From assembly GCA_023398855.1 (NCBI GenBank), contig JAEWRS010000350.1, forward strand, positions 1 to 8,059: a DNA stretch of 8,059 nucleotides, read 5' to 3'. Position numbers and translations under genes: made by a program. Each line of letters starts with the position of its first letter. Position 1 is the first letter of the stretch. A model generated the notes under the pieces. The model saw nothing but the letters and a program-made list of their open reading frames with translations, did not search any database and had not been told where the DNA came from. Source of the stretch: Bacillota bacterium (GTDB lineage: Bacteria > Bacillota > Clostridia > Lachnospirales > Lachnospiraceae). Shown here in pieces: positions 1-7,815 of the stretch.

Positions 1-837
1 AAGCAGGTGTTGGGAAATAATATAATCAGTTCATGGGATTCCAATGGAAAAGAAGTACTTCTTATGGGAAAAGGAGTCGGGTTTGCTGTAAAACCCGGAG
101 GTCTGGTTGATGAATCAAAAATATCAAAAATATTTTTCTTAAAAACCAGGGAAATAAGCCAGTTTGCGGAGCTGGTATCAAAGCTTCCCGAGTCCCACAT
201 ACATTGTGCTGCAGAGATTATTTCTTATGCAAGAAAAGCCTTGGAAAGAAAGATAAATGATCATATTTATATTACCCTTACTGATCATTTGAATTTTGCC
301 ATTGAAAGGAAAATGCAGGGAATTGAATTAAAAAATGCACTGCTTTGGGAAATAAAAAAGTTTTACCAGCAGGAATATCAGGTTGGTATGAAGGCTTTGC
401 AGATCATAAAGGACAGGCTTAAGATTGAATTGTCAGAGGATGAGGCCGGATATATTGCGCTGCATATCGTAAACGCAGAATTGGATTCAAACATGAAGGA
501 ATCCAGTTATATACCCCAGATCATCCAGGATATTCTAAACATCGTCCGCTATCATTTCGGAGTTACCCTTAATGAGGAGACCCTGTCTTATGAAAGATTT
601 ATGACTCATTTAAAATTTTTCGCGCAGCGTGCGGTGAAGAAGCGGTATTACGGGACAGAGGATCTGGAATTTTGCAACATGATCTACCGCCAGTACCGGC
701 CCGCATATCAGTGCGCCTTAAAGGTAAATACATATATGGAAAAGAAAATGAATTACCAGCTGACTGATGAAGAAATCATGTATCTGACGGTTCATATCAA
801 AAGGATCATGCAAGAGCATCAGGAGGAAGAGAAATAA
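1..837 (+). CDS. licT: LicT/BglG-family transcription antiterminator (5' end cut by window edge)
   Basis: This RNA-binding antiterminator in the cytoplasm senses beta-glucoside PTS flux and lets RNA polymerase read through a terminator in its operon leader. The frame is open from base 1, and by comparison with B. subtilis LicT only three or four N-terminal codons are missing, so the in-frame GTG at 7 is not the real start. Visible residues 1-57 form the CAT RNA-binding domain (VLGNNII, LLMGKGVGF, VDESKI). They are followed by PRD1 (about 65-170) and PRD2 (about 175-278). All four regulatory histidines are present, at visible residues 96 (TDHLNFAI), 155 (ALHIVNAE), 203 (THLKFF) and 265 (TVHIKR). 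Each sits exactly 4 below LicT H100, H159, H207 and H269, so dual phospho-control by EII and HPr is expected. The gene ends 114 bases before the cognate-looking PTS permease. Its target RAT hairpin is probably upstream of the window. Confidence 0.95.
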   Translation, partial: KQVLGNNIISSWDSNGKEVLLMGKGVGFAVKPGGLVDESKISKIFFLKTREISQFAELVSKLPESHIHCAAEIISYARKALERKINDHIYITLTDHLNFAIERKMQGIELKNALLWEIKKFYQQEYQVGMKALQIIKDRLKIELSEDEAGYIALHIVNAELDSNMKESSYIPQIIQDILNIVRYHFGVTLNEETLSYERFMTHLKFFAQRAVKKRYYGTEDLEFCNMIYRQYRPAYQCALKVNTYMEKKMNYQLTDEEIMYLTVHIKRIMQEHQEEEK

Positions 838-2868
<2,031 letters not shown>

Positions 2869-2887
2869 AAAAGAAAGGATACAACAT

Positions 2888-2961
2888 ATGAAAGAAAACT
2901 TTTTGTGGGGAGGAGCCACTGCAAGCATGTGATTGAAACCAATGGGGCTGCTTTGAAGTAA
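2888..2961 (+). pseudogene. Deletion remnant of a GH1 6-phospho-beta-glucosidase gene
   Basis: A good ribosome binding site (AAAGGA, 2874-2879) precedes ATG 2888, which opens MKENFLWGGATASM and then hits TGA at 2930. FLWGGATA is the start of the first beta strand of GH1 phospho-glucosidases. In another frame, 2923-2961 reads KHVIETNGAALK and then TAA, which matches the typical GH1 C-terminus (WYKxVIxTNG, one or two more residues, stop). The beginning and end of one gene are therefore joined around 2918-2926, out of frame (offset 2), with roughly 450 of the family's usual 470-480 codons missing. The position directly after the PTS permease and just before the operon terminator is where this enzyme normally sits. 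A collapsed assembly could produce the same picture. As read, only a 14-residue peptide could be made. Confidence 0.85.
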
Positions 2962-2987
2962 GAATACGCAGATAGAGAAGAATAAGG

Positions 2988-3054
2988 AAAAAGCACCTTT
3001 TTAGGAAAAGCTGTGGATATCAGAGCCACGTCTTTACCTGAAAAGGTGTTTTTT
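2988..3054 (+). terminator. Long rho-independent terminator closing the PTS operon
   Basis: Positions 2988-3016 pair with 3026-3054 in one unbroken register. Of the 29 positions, 27 pair (3 of them G-T), with mismatches only at 3006/3036 and 3011/3031, around a 9-base loop (3017-3025). The 3' arm ends in six Ts (3049-3054). On the opposite strand the stem is followed by five Us, so it could terminate in both directions. It lies 26 bases after the GH1 remnant's TAA and just before the next promoter. Confidence 0.85.
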
Positions 3055-3074
3055 AAAAGAAAAACATATTTTCA

Positions 3075-3103
3075 TTGAAAAACTCAGAGGTAAAAGATAT
3101 AAT
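3075..3103 (+). promoter_or_regulatory. Sigma-A type promoter of the GntR-LacI regulator gene
   Basis: TTGAAA (3075-3080) and a perfect TATAAT (3098-3103) are separated by exactly 17 bases. Transcription would start near 3110, giving a leader of about 22 bases that includes GAGGT (3124-3128) before ATG 3133. The AAAACATATTTT just upstream (3061-3072) resembles motifs in the next intergenic region and could be an autoregulatory site. Confidence 0.75.
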
Positions 3104-3132
3104 ATATAAAAATACTTAATTTTGAGGTCTAT

Positions 3133-4233
3133 ATGGAAAAAGAACAATTTTTATATAAAAAAATATACGTGGATTTAAAAAATAAGATCCTGGCCGGAGA
3201 ACTGACAGAAGGAGCATGCCTGCCCCAGACCGGAGAACTGGCATCTGCATATGGGGTCAGCACCATTACTATTACCAATGCATTAAATGCCTTGAGAATG
3301 GAAGGTTATCTAAACCGCATAAAAGGAAAGGGAAGCTTTGTACAGATTCCGGCTGAAGTGACAGATCCGTTTTCCGGCGATTTTGAGGGGAGCACCAGAC
3401 AAACTGAGGATAAAGAAGAGAAACGGCTGTTGGGTCTGGTTCTGGAGCATGTATCCTCATGCTTTGGCCTTGACATGATGTATGCAATGGATGCCATGGC
3501 ATCTAAGGCTGGCTATAAGCTATGTGTCCGTTTTTCCTATGGCGAGAGGGAAAAGGAAACAGAAGAAATCGAGTTTTTAAAGGAGCTTGGCGTAAATGGG
3601 ATTATTGTCATGCCCTGTCATGGACTATATTATAATACGGCAATTCTAAAGCTTGTAATTGAAGAATTCCCCATGGTTTTGATCGATAAGAAAATGGAGG
3701 GTATCCCGGTTACATCGGTCAGGACGGATAATCGGCTTGCTATGAAGGAGCTTGTGGAGTATCTGGTGAGCAAGGGAAATAAAAAGATCGGTTTCATAAC
3801 ATTTTCGGAAAATGACACTTCCTCCATTAAGGACAGGAGAAGGGGATTCAAGGAGGCAATAAGGGCAGCCAGACTTGAAAATATGGCAGAATGCCTCCTG
3901 GAGGGCTCTGAGAAGATAAAGATCTATTCCGACGACCTTGATACAGAATATGGTGAAAGGATTGGCCGGTATTTAAATAAGAATAAGGATCTGGATGCAG
4001 TTATTTGTACGGAATACGGAATCGCAAGATGGGTTGGTGACAGGCAGGGAATAACAGTATGCTGCATTGACGAAGATTATTTGTCACCCGGCGGCCCCCG
4101 CTTCACACACATCAAGCAGGATGAAAAGAAAATTGCCATTGAGGCCGTCAGGATCCTGTTAAAACAGGTGGAAAAAGATCCTTCTTACAGCCAGATGGAT
4201 CGTCTGGTTCCAGGAATATTTCACGAATATTAA
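3133..4233 (+). CDS. GntR-LacI hybrid transcriptional regulator (AraR-like architecture)
   Basis: This is a cytoplasmic DNA-binding regulator, most likely a sugar-responsive repressor. Residues 1-72 form a GntR winged helix-turn-helix: FLYKKIYVDLKNKIL, then LPQTGELASAYGVSTITITNALNAL, then the wing GYLNRIKGKGSFV. After a charged linker (about 73-92), residues 93 to the end match a LacI/GalR periplasmic-binding-protein fold: LLGLVLEH, GVNGIIVMPC, FPMVLIDKKM, VRTDNRLAMKELVEYLV, KIGFITF, RRRGFKEAI. At 366 residues it has the length expected for AraR-type proteins. GAGG (3124-3127) sits 5 bases before ATG 3133. It has its own promoter and terminator, so it is monocistronic. Its target could be the ABC operon downstream, the PTS operon upstream, or itself. 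The symmetric elements at 4413-4500 make the ABC operon the leading candidate. The inducer is unknown; calling it AraR would go beyond the evidence. Confidence 0.9.
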   Translation: MEKEQFLYKKIYVDLKNKILAGELTEGACLPQTGELASAYGVSTITITNALNALRMEGYLNRIKGKGSFVQIPAEVTDPFSGDFEGSTRQTEDKEEKRLLGLVLEHVSSCFGLDMMYAMDAMASKAGYKLCVRFSYGEREKETEEIEFLKELGVNGIIVMPCHGLYYNTAILKLVIEEFPMVLIDKKMEGIPVTSVRTDNRLAMKELVEYLVSKGNKKIGFITFSENDTSSIKDRRRGFKEAIRAARLENMAECLLEGSEKIKIYSDDLDTEYGERIGRYLNKNKDLDAVICTEYGIARWVGDRQGITVCCIDEDYLSPGGPRFTHIKQDEKKIAIEAVRILLKQVEKDPSYSQMDRLVPGIFHEY

Positions 4234-4258
4234 AACATATATTTACTCCTCTGATTTT

Positions 4259-4306
4259 AATAGAGTGCAGAATAATCATTATCATTATTCTGCACTCTGT
4301 TTTTTT
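4259..4306 (+). terminator. Rho-independent terminator of the regulator gene
   Basis: Positions 4259-4276 pair with 4284-4301 over 18 bp (one G-T at 4261/4299) around the 7-base loop CATTATC. A run of seven Ts (4300-4306) follows. It begins 25 bases after the regulator stop codon and separates the regulator from the ABC operon. Confidence 0.93.
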
Positions 4307-4320
4307 ATTGGTCAATATAT

Positions 4321-4393
4321 ATAAAAATATAATATAAAATATATGATTAAATAACAAAATAACAACATGTAGTTGAAAATAAAAATATAATAT
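4321..4393 (+). repeat. 15-base AT-only direct repeat
   Basis: ATAAAAATATAATAT occurs at 4321-4335 and again at 4379-4393, start-to-start 58 bases apart. The surrounding DNA is almost purely A+T, so chance recurrence is possible. It may help bend or melt DNA upstream of the promoter. No function is claimed. Confidence 0.5.
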
Positions 4394-4401
4394 GATAAGA
4401 T
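4373..4401 (+). promoter_or_regulatory. Possible secondary upstream promoter
   Basis: TTGAAA (4373-4378) is followed after 17 bases by TAAGAT (4396-4401). The spacing is ideal but the -10 is imperfect, and the region is so AT-rich that such matches arise easily. If used, its transcript would run through the 26-bp palindrome at 4413-4438. Confidence 0.3.
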
Positions 4402-4412
4402 ACATAAACAAA

Positions 4413-4438
4413 ACATATATTTTAATTAAAATATATGT
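4413..4438. promoter_or_regulatory. Perfect 26-bp palindrome, candidate operator
   Basis: The sequence is its own reverse complement over 26 bases, centred between 4425 and 4426. Half-site ACATATATTTTAA is followed directly by its mirror image. It lies about 20 bases upstream of the -35 of the ABC operon promoter. A dimeric GntR-family regulator binds such symmetric sites, and one is encoded just upstream. An AT-rich cruciform or chance symmetry are alternatives, although 13 consecutive matched pairs are unlikely by chance. Confidence 0.55.
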
Positions 4439-4454
4439 AAAAGTTACGTAAATA

Positions 4455-4500
4455 TGGTTTACAAAGTAATAAATATAGTATAATATGATTTTGTAAGCCA
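4455..4500. promoter_or_regulatory. Inverted repeat flanking the -10 box, candidate operator
   Basis: TGGTTTACAAA (4455-4465) is repeated in inverted form as TTTGTAAGCCA (4490-4500), with one G-T type mismatch at 4458/4497. The left arm covers the proposed -35 and the right arm lies just after the -10, near the transcription start. A protein bound to both arms would block RNA polymerase. In RNA the arms could also form a hairpin, but no T run follows. Confidence 0.45.
4458..4484 (+). promoter_or_regulatory. Probable promoter of the ABC transporter operon
   Basis: TTTACA (4458-4463) and a perfect TATAAT (4479-4484) are 15 bases apart. Taking GTTTAC (4457-4462) as the -35 makes the spacer 16. 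The -10 is strong but the -35 fit and spacing are suboptimal, as often seen at regulated promoters. Transcription would start near 4491, about 39 bases before ATG 4530. Confidence 0.55.
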
Positions 4501-4529
4501 GTCATGTATCAGATTGAAAGGAGAAAAAT

Positions 4530-5987
4530 ATGAAAAGAAGAAAAACCATGGCATTGTTAGCGGCAGCTCTTATGGTGTGTTCCGTAAGCGCCTGTGGGAA
4601 TCAGAAGAGTGCCAGCTCAAAGGAAAGTCAGACGGAAACAAAAGAGACAGTAGGGGGCAAAACAGAGGCAACAGAACAGGCAGAGAAAAAAGCAGAGGGT
4701 ACCGTAAAAATCATGTCGTCGATTACCGGGGGCAAAGATGAAGAAGAGATGAAGCTTTTTGCAGAAACTCTTTCCCAGGCAGTAGGACTTCAAGTGGAAA
4801 TCGAAAAACCTGCATCAGATTATGATAAAGTTCTGATGCAGAAATTAAGCGGCGGTGAGACCTATGATTTGATCTATGTCACTGCAAGTCAGTATGCCAA
4901 TCTGGTTAACCAGGGAGCCCTCATGGATATTACAGACAGGGTGAAAGGCTCAGAGATTTTAACAGGCAATGTGGACCCTGAAGAGTGGTCAGATATTACC
5001 ATCGACGGAAAAGTCTACGCAGGGTTTAATAAAAAAGAGTTACATCGGGTAGTTGCCCTTAATAACACTCTTCTAAAAAAAGCCGGGATTGATTATAAAA
5101 GTATCGATCCAACCATGGATGGATATTATGATGTAATGAAGAAGCTAAAGGATAATAACCAGGCACCGGATTTTTATCCATTTGATACCATTTTAGCTGA
5201 AACCTGGGATTTACAGCCCTGGATGGCAGCAGCAGGCTTAAAGGATGGAGTGGTTATGGATGACTCGGGGAAAAAATATGCCCCTTACGCCGAAGATGCT
5301 GCTGCGCCTGTATGGGAATGGTTTAAAAAGCTTTATGATGACGGCTTAATGGATCCTTCCTCTTTTGTTGATAAAACAAAGGATATGAGAGCCAAGATGG
5401 GAGCATCCACCCAAAAGACAGCCGTGACAGCAGACTGGACAGCATGGGTAGGGTTACATAATGCAAACGCCAAGGCCGGGGGCATCTCTCCTGAGGATTA
5501 TGAAATTGTTTCCCTTCCCGGTCTGAAAACTCCTGATGGAAGCTATATGCTGGCCAAAGGAAATGCCAGTTTGTTTGCTGTTCCGGCCAATGCAGAAAAT
5601 CCTGACGGAGCCATGAAAATATTGGAGTATTTTGCTACACAGGAAGGCGGAAACCTTCTTTCAACCGGAATTTTAGGCCATGATTATACCGGTTCTGAGG
5701 GCAAGTTCGAATTAACTGAGACCGGTGCACAGCACAGCAATGACCATGGTGCGCCATTCCCTATCTATAAGGATTTTAAGCCGATTTTCGGATTTAATCC
5801 AGGAGTAGAGGAAGCGTTAGGCTACAGCAAATATGCAACCATTGATATGATTATTCCTAATGAAAAGGATTACAAGGAAATTGTAGGCAAATGGGGAATT
5901 AAGATCATCAAGGGAGAGGTTTCTACTGCTGATGGACTTAGTGGCATGAGAAAAGAGCTTGTTGACCGGAAGGTGACCGACCGGTAA
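4530..5987 (+). CDS. Extracellular solute-binding lipoprotein of a carbohydrate ABC importer
   Basis: This is the surface-anchored receptor that captures the substrate and delivers it to the two permeases downstream. The 485-residue precursor has a basic N-terminus (MKRRK), a hydrophobic stretch, and the lipobox VSAC with the lipidated Cys22. A Ser/Glu/Lys-rich linker runs to about residue 57, followed by a type I periplasmic-binding fold of the family 1 class (TVKIMSSITG, then YDLIYVTASQYANLVNQGALMDI as two pieces of lobe 1). Near the C-terminus, ENPDGAMKILEYFA is the family's usual late helix. AAAGGAG (4517-4523) lies 6 bases before the ATG, which fixes the start. It is the first gene of an operon and is followed 33 bases later by the first permease. 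Its length resembles LplA-type proteins that bind oligosaccharides or similar large ligands, but the ligand cannot be read from sequence. Confidence 0.9.
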   Translation: MKRRKTMALLAAALMVCSVSACGNQKSASSKESQTETKETVGGKTEATEQAEKKAEGTVKIMSSITGGKDEEEMKLFAETLSQAVGLQVEIEKPASDYDKVLMQKLSGGETYDLIYVTASQYANLVNQGALMDITDRVKGSEILTGNVDPEEWSDITIDGKVYAGFNKKELHRVVALNNTLLKKAGIDYKSIDPTMDGYYDVMKKLKDNNQAPDFYPFDTILAETWDLQPWMAAAGLKDGVVMDDSGKKYAPYAEDAAAPVWEWFKKLYDDGLMDPSSFVDKTKDMRAKMGASTQKTAVTADWTAWVGLHNANAKAGGISPEDYEIVSLPGLKTPDGSYMLAKGNASLFAVPANAENPDGAMKILEYFATQEGGNLLSTGILGHDYTGSEGKFELTETGAQHSNDHGAPFPIYKDFKPIFGFNPGVEEALGYSKYATIDMIIPNEKDYKEIVGKWGIKIIKGEVSTADGLSGMRKELVDRKVTDR

Positions 5988-6007
5988 TCATTTATCTCAG
6001 AATAGAC

Positions 6008-6013
6008 AGGAGG
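6008..6013 (+). promoter_or_regulatory. Shine-Dalgarno that fixes a TTG start for the first permease
   Basis: A full AGGAGG lies 7 bases before TTG 6021, and no in-frame ATG with a better site is close by. The TTG start also keeps the expected cytoplasmic N-terminus before the first membrane span. Confidence 0.8.
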
Positions 6014-6020
6014 CATCGGT

Positions 6021-6920
6021 TTGAAAGGACAGTTTATTAAAAAGATATTGAGGTATAAGGAGATCTATTTGCTTCTGGTCCCTGTTCTCATCTACTTTCT
6101 GGTATTTTCCTACTATCCGTTGGTACTTGGAATCATAAAGAGCTTTCAAAAAGTCAAGCTTTTGGGAGGCCATGAACTGGTAGGATTTCGCAATTACCTG
6201 GAAATTTTTGGTGACAGGCAGTACAGGCAGGCCTTTGTCAACAGTCTTATAGTGGGAGGAGGAACCTTTGTTTTACAATTTGTATGGGGACTTTTGATCG
6301 CTGTATTGCTGAATGAAGTCAGGAAAAAGGCACCAAGATCTCTGTTCCAGACAGTTACTTACATACCTTACCTTCTGTCCTGGTCTGTTGTGGGCGGTTT
6401 GTGGATATCCATTTTATCACCTACAGGCATGGTAAACGGCATCATGAGGGCTGCATTGGGCAGCAGCTATTCTCCCTTAGTATTTATGGCGGAAGGGCGT
6501 TTTGCCAGAACCATCATGATCTTTACAGGTGCATGGAAAGGGGCCGGCTATTTTGCGGCCCTGTTCCTGGCCGCCATGATCGGGATTGATACAGCCCTGT
6601 ATGAATCCGCAAGAATAGATGGAGCCACAAGAATCAGACAGATACGCTATATCACCTTACCGGTCATAGTTCCCACCATGAAGGTGGTGGCAGTGCTGTC
6701 GGTTATGGGGATTCTAAGAAACTTTGATCAGATTTTTGTTATGATGAATGCTTCCATCAGCGATAAGGTGAAAAATCTTCTGGTCCTGATCTATGAACAG
6801 GGCATTATCCAATTTAATGTAGGAACTGCTACTGCGGCTGCAACCGTGGTTTTGATCGCCACTCTGCTGATCACCTCGGCAGCCAGAAAATTAATGAAAT
6901 ATGATGAAATTTATTCCTGA
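6021..6920 (+). CDS. Carbohydrate ABC transporter permease, MalF/LplB-like
   Basis: This integral membrane subunit forms half of the translocation pore. The 299-residue protein has about six hydrophobic spans, near residues 15-38, 73-97, 107-131, 165-188, 217-234 and 263-287. The cytoplasmic EAA loop that docks with the ATPase is clear at 194-214 (YESARIDGATRIRQIRY followed by ITLP). It starts with TTG behind an AGGAGG site. It lies 33 bases after the solute-binding protein gene and 16 bases before its partner permease, the usual SBP-permease-permease order of the CUT1/Lpl type. No ATP-binding subunit gene follows within the window. Gram-positive CUT1 importers often borrow a shared MsmK-type ATPase encoded elsewhere, which is the likely arrangement here. 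Confidence 0.93.
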   Translation: MKGQFIKKILRYKEIYLLLVPVLIYFLVFSYYPLVLGIIKSFQKVKLLGGHELVGFRNYLEIFGDRQYRQAFVNSLIVGGGTFVLQFVWGLLIAVLLNEVRKKAPRSLFQTVTYIPYLLSWSVVGGLWISILSPTGMVNGIMRAALGSSYSPLVFMAEGRFARTIMIFTGAWKGAGYFAALFLAAMIGIDTALYESARIDGATRIRQIRYITLPVIVPTMKVVAVLSVMGILRNFDQIFVMMNASISDKVKNLLVLIYEQGIIQFNVGTATAAATVVLIATLLITSAARKLMKYDEIYS

Positions 6921-6936
6921 TGGAAGGGGCTAAGAT

Positions 6937-7803
6937 ATGAAAGATAATCTAGGTAAAAATGGTTTGACAGGTTTCTGGAGAGCGCTTTTTTTATTTTTGG
7001 CAGCGGTCATTTTTCTTACCATGTTTCTTCCCATGTGGAATGTATTTGTGGTATCAACATCAACGGCTCTTGACTCCTCACAAAGCGGGATTAAGCTATG
7101 GTGGTCAAAATTCAGCGTGGAAGGCTTTTTTTACGTATTCCGGGTAGCTAAAATGGGCAGGCCGTTTCTCAACTCCCTTTTTATCACTACAACTGGTACA
7201 GTGATCCAGGTTCTTTTGTCAGCGCTTGCAGGCTATGTCCTGATACAAAAGGGCCTTCCTTTTAAGAATCTTATTTCTTCGTTCATCATGGTCACGATGA
7301 TGGTGCCCGGTGACTTAACTTTAATTTCTGTTTACCAGCTAAATAAGCAGCTTTCCTTGCTAAATACTTATCAGGGACTGGTGTTAAATGGTCTGGTATC
7401 CGGCTTCAGTATTATGATGATGAGGAATTACTTTGAAACAGTCCCGTTTTCCCTTGCAGAGTCTGCCAGAATGGATGGGGCGGGGGAATTTAAAATTTTT
7501 GGTAGTATATACATGCCCATATCTCTCCCTGGCTTTGCAACCGTATTTTTTATGGAATATGTGGCAAGATGGAATTCTATCATGCTCCCGGCGACTCTGA
7601 TCACGGACGAGAAAAAATATACGCTTCCCCTGATGCTCAAGCAGATGATCATGTCAGTGGATTCCACTTCAGGAACAGCTGCGACTCCGAATAATGCAAT
7701 TATGGCGGCAATTGTGATTTCCACCCTGCCACTGCTGATCATTTATATTTTTGCTCAGAGGTTTCTGATGGAGGGGATCAACATGGGGGCCGTAAAAGGA
7801 TGA
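6937..7803 (+). CDS. Carbohydrate ABC transporter permease, MalG/YtcP-like
   Basis: This is the second pore subunit. The 288-residue protein has hydrophobic spans near 15-39, 76-104, 111-131, 140-160, 190-207 and 252-274. A typical EAA loop lies at 173-198 (LAESARMDGAGEFKIFGSIY followed by MPISLP). The C-terminus GINMGAVKG matches the ending common in YtcP-type permeases. GGAAGGGG (6922-6929) sits 7 bases before the ATG. It is tightly coupled to the permease gene before it (16-base gap) and to the hydrolase gene after it (12-base gap), so all four genes are probably one transcript. Substrate unknown. Confidence 0.93.
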   Translation: MKDNLGKNGLTGFWRALFLFLAAVIFLTMFLPMWNVFVVSTSTALDSSQSGIKLWWSKFSVEGFFYVFRVAKMGRPFLNSLFITTTGTVIQVLLSALAGYVLIQKGLPFKNLISSFIMVTMMVPGDLTLISVYQLNKQLSLLNTYQGLVLNGLVSGFSIMMMRNYFETVPFSLAESARMDGAGEFKIFGSIYMPISLPGFATVFFMEYVARWNSIMLPATLITDEKKYTLPLMLKQMIMSVDSTSGTAATPNNAIMAAIVISTLPLLIIYIFAQRFLMEGINMGAVKG

Positions 7804-7815
7804 TGGAGGATTGAT

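Noticed and set aside
7..9. GTG at 7 as the start of the antiterminator
   Set aside because: The frame is open to base 1 and the codons before it (KQ) align with the conserved start of LicT. The real start is just outside the window.
4305..4333. TTATTG-17-TATAAT as a further promoter just after the regulator terminator
   Set aside because: The -35 is poor and overlaps the terminator's T tract. TATAAT-like strings are expected by chance in this AT-only stretch.
4148..4411. An 87-codon minus-strand frame over the regulator's end and the terminator
   Set aside because: It crosses a strong terminator and AT-rich control DNA, has low-complexity composition, and shows no ribosome binding site or domain.
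4514..4741. A 75-codon frame overlapping the signal peptide region of the solute-binding protein
   Set aside because: It is a different frame of the same DNA. The lipobox, the ribosome binding site spacing and the downstream fold all support ATG 4530 instead.
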